From assembly GCA_947652605.1 (NCBI GenBank), contig OX393580.1, positions 17,256,159-17,320,158 of the forward strand: DNA of 64,000 nucleotides, given 5' to 3'. Shown here piece by piece: positions 1-10,007 of the stretch. The position numbers and the translations under genes are program-made. A model generated the notes under the pieces. That model was given only the letters and a program-made list of their open reading frames with translations. It was not told where the DNA came from and ran no database searches. Position 1 is the first letter of the stretch, and each line of letters begins with the position of its first letter. The stretch comes from Elmis aenea. Its lineage: Eukaryota; Arthropoda; Insecta; Coleoptera; Elmidae.

Positions 1-177
1 ATGCTCTTCAAATTTTACCGGTTATTTGCCAGTTTTTTACCGGTAATTCCGGTAATTTTACAATATCTTTCTAATCATGATAAAAATCTAAATCAAATAA
101 TCGAAAAAAAAATGACGTGTTTTCAAAGAGAAAAAATAAGGGGAAAGCATACAAATGGCATATGATTGTTTGATTGT

Positions 178-327
178 TTACTCACTACTCGACCAACAAG
201 TGTAGTAGAATCCGAAAAAGCTTTTTTCGCGGCTGGATTATGTTGTACAAAAATTAGGTCGCAATTAGGAGACGATAGTTAACATAAATTATATTTTCTA
301 CGTGGTTATTTTTTAAGAAAAGTTTAA
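178..327 (+). pseudogene. hAT transposase C-terminal dimerisation domain remnant
   Basis: In the frame starting at 178 the translation reads TRPTSVVESEKAFFAAG followed by TKIRSQLGDDS, a stop (TAA at 280-282), then HKLYFLRGYFLRK and a final stop at 325. The P-T-S-x2-x2-E-x-x-F-S/F-A-A-G pattern followed by K-x-R-x-x-L is the conserved dimerisation motif at the end of hAT-family (BED-type) transposases. The domain normally holds the transposase oligomer together at the C-terminus. The in-frame stop and the absence of any catalytic region upstream make this a dead fragment. The ZBED/hAT assignment is from motif recognition; the subfamily is unknown. Confidence 0.65.
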
Positions 328-635
328 AATAAAAAATATTGTTAATAGTTTGACAACATAGGTGTATTATGTTAAATCATTTTATATTTTATGTTCAGAA
401 TAGTTTTATTTTCATGTGTTTTTTGTAATGCTGGATTAAATTTTTTGTAATATTTTTATTTTATATATTATATATTGTCATTTTATATAGTGTTATATTA
501 ATATTACATAAAAATATATTAGATACGTTAATGGCTGTTAACTAATATATTGTATGAAACTAATTGGGATAGTTAAGGCTTCAACTATCTCAATCAGTTC
601 CATAATAAATAAATGTATATAAATAATATATTTAT

Positions 636-747
636 TTTTAATATGGTTTTCGGAGTTTAACCGGGTAATATTTAAATTGGCTCGACGTTTCGGCAAGCGC
701 TCACTATAGGGGAGACGCGGATAAACTCCGAAAACTACATTAAAAAT
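636..747. repeat. Short inverted repeat with GC-richer loop
   Basis: Two 25-bp arms ending in GTTTTCGGAGTTTA (left, 636-660) and TAAACTCCGAAAAC (right, 721-747) match at about 23 of 25 positions. They enclose a roughly 60-base loop that contains CGACGTTTCGG, far more GC-rich than its surroundings. It could be a small MITE or a transcribed hairpin. Confidence 0.5.
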
Positions 748-900
748 GTTAGTAACCGCAAAAAATCTAAAAAGAAACAATATAATATAAATATATATAA
801 TAATATGATTTACCGGTAAATTACCGGTAAACCAGTTTTGATTGACAGTTTTACCGAATTACCAGTAATTCAAAAAGTCGGTAAATTTACAATCCCTAAT

Positions 901-3533
901 CTCGATCTCAGTTGCAATTTTATTATATCCTTATTGCATGGATCTTTCTCTTGTATTTTTCTGTTATTCGTCTTGCTTTTGGCTGTGCATCAGACTTCTT
1001 TTTATCATAGTGTTGTAGATAGTAATTATTTTATCAAACTCCATCCTCCAAAATGCACAATTCAAGTAACCAACGTAAAATCGTGTTCTTTGCTGGGGTA
1101 ATCCTTGTTCTAATTTTAAAATGACTTAACTTATTTGCGTTTTAACGAATATATTAATACTTTTGAGATTATTGTAATATAATCACGAATTTTTATACTC
1201 TAAGAGCAAGAATTATAACGACGCAAAAGTGTTTTAAAACTCCATTTCAATAATAATTTGGATTGCAATAATGTACTCATTAGCATTTGTATGTAATCAA
1301 AATCGTCAAAACTGAATGCGAGTCGCATTTTGCAGGAACATTGTATGATATTTAAATGTCAGAGTAATATTTTATGTTACATATACAGTATAGGAATGTT
1401 TCCAATTTTAGCATTTCATTAAATGGGTCTTTATGATGGGTATCCCCCTATTTATGCGTTTTATAATTTGGCTAGTAACTGTTTGTCTTTGTGTGTTGGT
1501 TTTTAATTTTAGATCCTGATTTTAAGCCTTTCTTAAACCTTATAAATAATGTTAAAAAAATTATACTCTGTCTGATTTTAAAATTTAATTAAAGTATATT
1601 TGACTTCTCTAATGATTCGTGAAGAATAATAATCAAGAAAGCTACTGAAGAAGAGATAAGAGTTTGGAAACTAGTCTAGTTTTGCTTCTAAAAAGATTCT
1701 TCATAGATTATATGATAAGTGATTTTTAACTTAACTTATTTACATTGACGGTGAAGTTAAAAGGACTTTTAATTAGGTAATTAACAAACAAAATTAGTGG
1801 TCTTCTTGACTTCCTGAGATATTTTGAAAGTAAATCAACGTTCGAAGTGAATTTAATTTTGGTCATGATGTAAAAGTTTATAATTAATCGATTTAGTACT
1901 CTCAAAATGTTTAAATTTGTGTAACTCCTAAAGTTTTAGCAATAATTGCCTTTAAAAACGTCAGTTTATCTGAAAATCACATTAATTTTTCTCCTAATTT
2001 CCTTGTTCTTAACAAATACCAAATTTTTCGAGCGCATATATGTTGCTTTAAATTGGTGAACGTTTTAGAAGTCAAACAAAATTAATTACTGATGTTTTTT
2101 TGATAAAATGTTGGTACATTTCACACCTGAGCTGTATTTATCAAAAAAACAGAGTGTAAGGTATTCGAATATCATCGACTTTTGTTAAATTCAGCATTCT
2201 TGAAATTTCTGTGCCACCATATGGTGTTTAAAACTCATCAGAAATATTTTACGTTAATTAAGTGGCTTGGCCTAAAAATATTGTCTAAAAATTGATACTT
2301 CCTGTGGTAGATGATTTTAATTAAAACAATACAAGATTCATGAGCGACAATTACATCCCTTACATGATAATTCTATAGTTTTTCTACATACTCGATTAAA
2401 AATTTAGATAAGAGGATGAGCAATATTTAATGATTGTATATTAAAAGTAAAAATTAATATTTTTTAATTGCTTGAAATTTCTTTAACCACTTTTTGAACA
2501 ATATAAAATCAATTTCATTTACTATTCATCGACACCTCTAGACTATGTCCTTGAACTAGGTCTGGTGAAACCGATTGAAAACGTCTTGTTATGGTGAAAG
2601 GAAGTCCGAAAAATCGTCTTGATCGATTATGAGTTTATTAAATGCCGACATTTAACCTGTCCAGTCAATTTCTAACGATTAATGGCAATTATAAAAACTG
2701 CCCGATGCTTTTTACCCAATAACCTTTGACCAAGAATTAATAAGTGATGAAACAGAAGTCCTTAATTAATATTCATGTGAAAACAGAGAGCTATAAAAAA
2801 GGTTAGGCCAGAAATGAATGATTATCCGGCATTGCCCGGTATTGGTTTAAAAAATTGCCCAACTAAGAAGTCTCTAAAGCAATTATTAAATGTTTATTTA
2901 TCAGTTATGTGGTTTTAAATTAAACTAAAAACTTAATTTGTCTGTAGACTGCGGGTTTTCTGTAAAGATAAATCCTATTTATTAAGATTTTGGTGCTACA
3001 TGACCATGCTTAACCCTATATCGTCAAAGTTACTACTAAAAAAAACTAAGAAGTTCCCATAAAAATTATTTATTAATTAGCTATGTGTTGTTATATAATG
3101 TATTTTCTTCTAGGCTAGTGTTTTTGTAAAGTATTAAGTTCTCTTTAAAGAGTTTTCACTCAATTGCATTAAGATTTACATATAGCTACGGTGATTATAT
3201 TTACTTAGCAAAAATAAAGGACAAACCGGTCAAAAACCTATACCAAACCATGTCGTATGCCTCCGTTCAAAATTAAATGACCTAATCCACCTTTTCTAAG
3301 TAATTTTAAGGACATTTTTTACGTAAGTAATAACAATTAATGTATTTCTTTTTATACACAACACTAATAAGTAATTTTAAATATATAATTAAAATTTAAT
3401 TAAAAATCACTTAAATTTCTATTTTAACTTCAATGATGTTTTTGGTAGGAATGTATTTTTTTATGTTATATTTTACAGAATCAAGAACTATTACACACAT
3501 CATATTATAATTATATTTGGTGTAAATGCATGC
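901..3533. other. AT-rich DNA, no recognisable gene
   Basis: I see no open frame with protein-family resemblance, no terminal repeats and no RNA gene here. Short open frames are compatible with chance. Confidence 0.5.
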
Positions 3534-3627
3534 CCCCAATGCAGCGTTTTTTTTTACCTTTGTGCCCCGGCACACTAGTGTGCCGCGGAAACTGAAATAA
3601 AAAATAAATAATTAGCTTTTGCAAAGA

Positions 3628-4339
3628 CACTATGTTTGGGATTCGAGTTTAAGCATGGAGATCTCGCTTATTATAATAGCTAGAGTATAGGTTTACACTT
3701 GGCAAAGTTGCTGAATCCGGTTCTTATTATTACTTAATTAAAAAAAAAAAACTTGAAAATCATCTATAATACCTTTGGAGTATGAAATATTTCAAATGTG
3801 TAAAACATTGCCTAAACAACGTTTTAAGCCGAATCGCATTGTAATCATTAATTATTTCTAGGTCGATTCGTTTTTGTTTTGTCACAAGCAACTTTATTTT
3901 TTCCTTTGGGCGCAATTTTTGCTATTTATCTATGTAAAAGTAAAACACCATGTGTGATACATCAATGAATTTAGAGGAAAGAAAAATGATTGTGCAAATA
4001 CAAAAAAAAGTTGCACCCGCAAGAAAAAACAAAGTTGTTTGACATGAAACAAAAACGAATCAACCTAAAAATAATTGTGATTACCATTCGATTCGGCTTA
4101 AAAAGGCAATGTTTTTACAGATTGGAAATATTTTATACTCCAAAGGAGGTATAGAAGATTTACAAACATTGGATTTCCAGGTTTTTTCTAATTGTTTTGG
4201 ATACCTTTTGATATATTTTCAATTTCTCATCGGATTATTATTAGCACCGATTTTACCAACTTTGCCAAGTTTAAATCTATACTCTAGCTATTATAATAAG
4301 CGAGATCCCAATGCTTAAACTCGAATTTCAAACATCCTG
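3628..4339. mobile_element. Foldback MITE, family B copy 1
   Basis: The arms (about 3628-3700 and 4275-4339) are reverse complements and share the signature ATCTCGCTTATTATAA. The right tip reads CATCCTG then TA. Family B copies 2 and 3 at 38313 and 53057 carry the same signature just inside a CAGGGTGTCCCAGATTAC tip. The copy sits inside the hAT-like MITE. A short open stretch near 3975 begins MNLEERKMI, vaguely like the start of a Tc1-type transposase, but this is too weak to call. Confidence 0.65.
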
Positions 4340-4343
4340 TATA

Positions 4344-5125
4344 CAGGGTGTCCCAATTATACACCGCCAAAAAGTAGGTGCCTATTCCTGAGTGAAAATG
4401 ATGGCCATTTGTCAAATATTTTGTTATCCGAAAATGCTTCCTTCCAAAGTTAGAGACCTCCAAAGTTGCAAGAACAAAAAATCGATTACGTCCTAGCCGT
4501 TTAAGCTACAGCTATCAAACGGCCGAAATGTTTAGGTGTTTCCCATTGACTTTGTGGGATAATTGGAAACAAAACACGTAATTGGAAGTCTGATTTATAG
4601 TCAGGTCATCCGCTTACCATCTTCAGAATTTTTTTCAAGCATGATATAAGCCAACTAAGTTTAGTAAAAAAAAATATTTGAGGTCTATAAACACAGTCTG
4701 TCCATGCATCTTTAGCGCTAATTTTCTCGAAAACGGCTACGTTTACAGCAAAAAAACAAAGAGGGACGAATTTTTTCCTCTTGTCGTACTTTCTTATGGA
4801 CGAATGACATTTTCAATTTTATTCCAGAGAAAAAAATTCTGAAGATGGTAAGCGGATGACCTGACTATAAACCATACTTCCAATTACGTGTTTTCTTTCT
4901 AATTATCCCACAAAGTCAATGGGAAACACCTACGGCCAAGTTTGATAGCTCTAGCTTAAACAGCTAGGACGTAATCGATTTTTTGATTTTTTTTGTCTTG
5001 CAACTTTGGAGGTCTCTAATTTTGAAAGGAAGCATTTTCGGATGACAAAATATTTGACAAATGGTCATCATTTTCGCTCAGAAATATGCACCTACTTTTT
5101 GGCGGTGTATAATTGGGACACCCTG
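4344..5125. mobile_element. Foldback MITE, family A (CAGGGTG tip, TA target)
   Basis: A long, nearly perfect palindromic element. The ends CAGGGTGTCCCAATTATACA and TGTATAATTGGGACACCCTG mirror each other, and the symmetry continues inward (GGTAAGCGGATGACCTGACT near 4855 mirrors AGTCAGGTCATCCGCTTACC near 4600). TA dinucleotides flank both tips, as in Tc1/mariner-type insertion. It lies immediately against the right end of the family B copy. No coding content. Confidence 0.8.
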
Positions 5126-5222
5126 TATAGTGTGCCGCGAAATTTTAGCGTTGTTAAAAGTGTGCCACGACATCGAAAAGGTTGAAAAACACTGCTCCAG
5201 TGTTTTGTTTTATAATTGATTA

Positions 5223-5678
5223 TTATATCTTCATTGGTCCAAAAATATTAATGATAGGAAAGACCCGTTTAGTGGAAGGGTTTAAAAGGCTTTTAAAAGG
5301 TACTACATTTTTAGAGAAATGTTGAAATATTAAAACTCTTTTTTTTTTAACTGTTATTAAACTTTGCTGCCATTCATGTAATTTTTCTTTAATTACAAAA
5401 TTTTTGGTAAAACAAAATTTATCCAAAGAATCACCCTCTTTTATATCAAACTTTTTTAAATTGGAAACGAATATACAAATTTGTTTACTTTGAATCAAAC
5501 GGAATATGAAATAAAGGATCGGGTCAATTGCAATCATTTTTTTTAAAGCCATATGCCACTGATTTAAATAGATAATCAATACAAGTTTAATAATATGATT
5601 GCACACATTGTTTAAATGATTGTATATACTGATAGTGATCTTTTTCCTATAATTGTGAAACAATTTTTTTACATTCAT
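5223..5678 (-). CDS. Unrecognised 151-codon open frame
   Basis: The frame starts at ATG (5678) and runs 151 codons, rich in Lys, Ile, Leu and Phe as the base composition dictates. I see no known domain, no clear signal peptide and no repeat. Uninterrupted frames of this length are improbable by chance at about 30 percent GC (with stops near 8 percent of codons, a few hundredths are expected per window), so it may be a degenerate exon or an element-derived gene. Nothing around it supports transcription. It lies just outside the hAT-like MITE ending at 5194. Confidence 0.2.
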   Translation of the reverse strand: MNVKKLFHNYRKKITISIYNHLNNVCNHIIKLVLIIYLNQWHMALKKMIAIDPILYFIFRLIQSKQICIFVSNLKKFDIKEGDSLDKFCFTKNFVIKEKLHEWQQSLITVKKKRVLIFQHFSKNVVPFKSLLNPSTKRVFPIINIFGPMKI

Positions 5679-5844
5679 GAGTAAAACCTTTTGTGTTTTA
5701 CGTTAAGATAATCGAAGTTTAAATTCTTTTACAGTAATAAAAGTTTCGCACATTAAAGTATTCTGAAATATAATTTTTAGAATGAAAGGTTAACGCATGA
5801 CAAAGGGGAAGAAATCATGTATCTATATTAAGTTACGCACGGAG

Positions 5845-6150
5845 CCGCTTTGCGGCGAGTGCGTATTTCCACGAGTGCGTAATTGCTTTACAACTCGTGT
5901 TATGTAGCATACTTTTTCTACGGTCACATAATACCTACGATTTTAACGGCTTTTGGCTATTATACACATGTAATTACGTTGTCTTGTCAATTTTGACGTA
6001 AACCTGCCTTGACATTTCTAGACAAGTTACTATGCATGCAGGCAGTGATTGACGTAAGTCTACTTCGAGCTTTCTAGCTAAGTGTGCGTTTTGCTTACCG
6101 TGCGTTAGGACTCACTATGCATGCAGGCTGTACGGTAAGAGGTAAGAGTC
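5845..6150 (+). repeat. Dispersed repeat, copy 1 (partner at 47190-47545)
   Basis: This block shares long stretches with the reverse complement of 47190-47545, for example TAATTACGTTGTC, TTTTGACGTAA, GTGCGTTTTGCTTACCGTGCG and CGTAATTGCTTTACAACTCG. It contains two GCATGCAGG units associated with GACGTAA, so it is itself internally repetitive. It is non-coding and GC-richer than its flanks. The element class is not clear. Confidence 0.65.
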
Positions 6151-6364
6151 ATGTACATTAGTGTTAGTAGTAGTATTTTAAAAGGTTTTGAAAATTGTAG
6201 GACATTTCATCTGCTCTAAAAAGTATATTCTGAGAGCTGTAGTTTTAAAATCCTTTCCAAACTTGGTAATAGAGCTAGCTTTACTGTGCCCTAGTAGTTT
6301 TTGATACTGAACAAGAACATATTTCATCACGAATATCTTTAAAATTTTTACTCGTATCGAATAG

Positions 6365-6419
6365 ATAACAGTAAAGAAGTTGCACACTTTTAAAAAGTGT
6401 GCAACTTCTTTACTGTTAT
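6365..6419. repeat. Perfect 27-bp palindrome with a one-base centre
   Basis: Arms 6365-6391 and 6393-6419 are exact reverse complements around A6392. Each arm contains AAGAAGTTGCACACTTTT. Such a spacer-free inverted repeat can form a cruciform. It may mark two abutting transposon ends or a foldback replication event. Confidence 0.85.
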
Positions 6420-7959
6420 AACTTCGATATCAACTGGATTGATTAATATATTTCTACACTTTTTTTTAAATAAAGAAAAAAAATGAGTTTTCCAAAAATA
6501 AACTAATCCAAAGGACATTGCTTTAAAATAAAGGACTGTCCTATATAATATAGGACGTGTGGTCAACGTACGTATAGCTTGAAGTGTGTAAAACACTTTT
6601 TAATGGCCTGGCCGGTAATTACTTTTATAAATATGAATCTGCCACGTTATTTTATAACATAATTAAAAGACCACTTAAACAATTTGACGCACTTAATCAA
6701 ATAATATAAAAAATAAAACGCTTCTTCACGCTAGCCCGCGTCGGCGCGTGCTCCCATTATACGCTGTTGAGATTCTTAGCTCTAGTCAACTCGTAGCACT
6801 TTTTCTTCGTAGCTGCGACTTGACTTAAACAAATTGCGTATAATGTTTTGTGGCTTGTAATACAAACAGTTTTTTCTTTACATTATATAGCATTAAGGAC
6901 CGTGACATGTACACGAGGGACGCGGTTAAGAAAAATTGCCGGACAAATTAAAAATCGAAAGGCTTTGGACGCTGGTTTTTTATGCATGATAATGATAATT
7001 CGTATAATAGAGACAATTCGTCTTGGTACCTCTGACAAAGTCGCTAAAATTATTTATGTGCACTTGGGTATTTGTCGTTAAGTTTAGTCAAACGTTTTTA
7101 GGCAAAACATTCCGGCAATTTAAGACAAATTGGTATGCATTCAATGTTATTAACGGTAAGACGAAAAAAAAATTAAAGAAGCGTTAAATCTGTTCAATTT
7201 GTCTCGTCCTGCTAAACACTACAACAACTAGGTATTATGTTGGAAATTAGACACGTAACTTTGCTTAATAAGTATTTTTTTTGACAATGATTCATGGATT
7301 TTTTAAAGAGCAAACATTTTCCGTCGACGACAGCGGACATCCAACATAATTTATTTTGTGTATAAGTTATAAATCACAAATATTTTTACAAAAATCGTAA
7401 AAATATCTTGGAAAGGTCCTTCAACTTCGTGGTTCTTGATTTCCCTCTGCTATATTTTCCCCAAATGACTATATGCAATAACAGGTACCTACTTGTTGTT
7501 TCTGATGAATTGGCCAAAATAATCTTCAGAAATAGCAAAGTAATTGCCACCCTGTATATTAAAAATTATTTGGGCATTAGCATGTTAATCTATGATTTCC
7601 TTTTTTTATTATAAGATAATCATTAATTTCGGCACCGCATTTTGTTGCATACATTTAAAGTTATTGCATTTTTTTGTCCGAATAATTACGTTAGAGTCTA
7701 AAACGCAATAGTTTAGAGATAATCAGAATAGAGAACAACTTTCACAAGTGATCATTATTACATGTTATTACGAGTGATTATTATTCATAAACCGCCATGT
7801 TTATTACACTGTATAATGTTTAATAGCTGAGTATGAGAGATACACCTCGCATTGTGAAAAGATGTTGGACGGTTTGGTGTTATGTAAAGTTGTTGTGGCC
7901 ACCGGCCACTTGACGTGCAGGACTGCACTGAGGACAAATATAAACATAAAGTGGCTACA
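6420..7959. other. No recognisable gene
   Basis: AT-rich DNA with a modestly GC-rich patch near 6720-6800 (CTAGCCCGCGTCGGCGCG). No element ends or coding similarity are visible to me. Confidence 0.45.
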
Positions 7960-9210
7960 ATTTTCTTTAAATAAAGATCATATTTAAATAGAAAATCATA
8001 AAATTAAAGTAGTTGTTAAAGTGTAATTCTGAAAAATATTGCAAGGTTATAGTACTGACACTTTTAAAAAAACTTTGACGAGCTGTAAAAAATAGTTTTA
8101 GGGTTTCTGAACGAACCTAAAGTGGAAATGCATTGCCCAGGATGTCTTTAAAAATATTATAAAATATAAAGATCATCCCAAAACAGTAGACTTTTTTTGA
8201 AAATAATTACCTGGTTATACTTTGGGAACTTTTGAAAAAACTTTGACGTTGTTTTAGGCCGTTTCTGAACGAACCAAAGGTGAAAATGCAGTGTCGTTAG
8301 CATTTTCAGAAAATATAAAGACCATCCCAAAACAATCGCCTTAAAAAAAAATTGTTTTAGGCTGTTTCTTAACCGACCAAGGTTGAAAGTGCATTGCCTA
8401 GGGCAGGGGTCGGCAACCTTATTGTCAATGAGGGCACAATATAAATTTAAAAGTTATTGGGGGGCACCAGAAAAAAAAACTTGAAAATATTAAAGGTTTT
8501 ATTTCCGGTGTGGCCTTATGGATGTAATACAAGGTTCAAATTCGCACATTTTGGTCGATTAGCAATGCCTATGAGCGTACCATAGCACTGATTTCATAAC
8601 ACCGTATGTGTGTAAGTAATATAGTGAGGGCGCATAAAAATCTCACCGAGGGCGCCATGGCGTCCGCGGGCGCCGCGTTGCCGACCCCTGGCCTAGGGTG
8701 TCTTACGAATTTTCAGAAAACATAAAGATCGTCCCAAGATAAACGACTTTTTCCTAAAAAAAAAACTGTAACTGGAACTTTTTAAAAAGTTTAATAAAGA
8801 GCTGTAAAAAATAGTTTTAGGCAGTATTTTATAAACTAAAAGTAGAAATGTATTGCTTTGGATTTCTTTAACATTCTCAGAAAATATAAAGACCATTACA
8901 ATATATTTTAATTTTGACCGATACAAAAATGCAAAGTTTTTTCCATGTAATTTTTTCAAAATATGAAGAACTGTAAAAAAATTGTTTGCGCCATTTTTGA
9001 ACAAAAAAAAGATAATTATGCATTGCTTAGGGTGTATTTAACATTTTCTGAAAATATAAAGACCATTGCAAAACTTATAAACTCATCCAAAATAAAAAAA
9101 TTTTACCAAACCAAATTGCAAGGTTAAATTTCGGAGAGCTTTAAAAAATTGTTTGAGGTCGTTTTGGAACGAACCAAATGTAAAAATGTCTTTTTAAGGG
9201 TGTCTTTAAA
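7960..9210 (+). repeat. Satellite-like array 1, degenerate units of about 115-170 bp
   Basis: The phrase AATATAAAGACCAT and variants recurs near 8163, 8312, 8722, 8881 and 9052. Each occurrence is accompanied in order by GAGCTGTAAAAAAT, GAACGAACCAAA, AATGCATTGC and AGGGTGTCTTTAA. After removing the nested hAT MITE, the unit spacings are roughly 115 to 170 bp. The same unit occurs on the opposite strand at 52850-53054 and 55250-55990. Copies are well diverged, so the array is old. A 103-codon minus-strand open frame across 8693-9004 is a by-product of the repeat. Confidence 0.75.
8404..8690. mobile_element. hAT MITE with perfect 8-bp target duplication
   Basis: The tips CAGGGGTCGGCAAC and GTTGCCGACCCCTG are perfect 14-bp inverted repeats. 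The 8-mer GCCTAGGG flanks the element on both sides (8396-8403 and 8691-8698). The 287-bp interior is non-coding and strikingly GC-rich near the right end (GGCGCCATGGCGTCCGCGGG). It split one unit of the satellite array. The tip sequence is typical of hAT elements widespread in animals. Confidence 0.92.
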
Positions 9211-10007
9211 GTTTCTTGATCTAAGCATTAATTAAAAAAAAAAAAATGTTTGAGTACGCTCCTGTTCCATAACATATCCAAGTAAAAACCTGAATGCATT
9301 AAATTTGAGATTAATTGATTCTAAGCGTGTTGTGTTGAAATAGAACTTAGTAATGAAGTAACTGATAGTGGTTTTTGAAGTCATTACTTTAAGTACAATT
9401 TTTCTTTCTTATGTTGGGTTATTGTTCTCTAAACTTGCTGGTATGCGCTACGTTGGTGAGTACAATGATTTATTATTAAATTATTTCTGTTTCTTTTAAT
9501 TAGCTTAACCTGTAACTGACTTTTAGCTAATGAGTGAGATAATGACGATTTGCGCTTAGACTTCCTTTAAAGTGAAGAACTTGTAGTCGTAGCTGACTCA
9601 TTGGTTTAACCGTATTTTCAAAACAAATTATTGTACGTGCAGACAATTATTGTGTGATTAATTTGTTTGCTGTGTATTTGCTGCGGCAAATGAATATGAG
9701 GACATTTGTTTTGCTTTCACTTTACATTTGTTTTGGTATACTTAAATCGTATTTTGTAAACATTTCATGAATTATTTTGTGGTCCTTTGATTAAAACCAA
9801 ATGGCTTCAATTGGTAACTTATAGAGAAGAGGTTGTTAGTGTTAGTAATGCATTCTTTAACCTGTTTTATATTGGCAAGGCGTTGGGAGACGATTGGACC
9901 AATTTTGTTACTAAAATATATTTTAAGAACTTTCAATAATTTTTTTGTCCAAATATTTTTAAAGCTGTCATAATGTAAAAGATGAATATATTTTTAACAA
10001 CAGCTTA
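9211..10007. other. No recognisable gene
   Basis: AT-rich sequence with no coding resemblance or terminal repeats that I can see. Confidence 0.45.

Larger units (their letters stand above)
1..900. repeat. TTACCGGTAA-rich flanks of a hAT-like element
   Basis: Both ends of this stretch (about 15-60 and 805-895) hold clustered copies of TTACCGGTAA and variants in both orientations, and between them lies a hAT transposase tail. The clusters look like subterminal repeats of a hAT element whose left end lies outside the window. I cannot place the terminal inverted repeats or a target duplication, so the limits are approximate. Confidence 0.35.
3542..5194. mobile_element. hAT-like MITE hosting two foldback MITEs
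   Basis: The left end CAGCGTTTTTTTTTACC and the reverse complement of the right end, CAGTGTTTTTCAACC, form a decayed terminal inverted repeat, followed on both sides by GC-rich GTGTGCCGCG motifs. The flanking 8-mers CCCCAATG (3534-3541) and CTCCAGTG (5195-5202) agree at 6 of 8 positions, as expected of an old hAT target duplication. Without the two nested elements the MITE would be only about 160 bp. Non-coding. Confidence 0.65.

Noticed and set aside
838..1101. 87-codon plus-strand open frame
   Set aside because: No family resemblance, composition of chance translation, and it starts within the TTACCGG repeat cluster.
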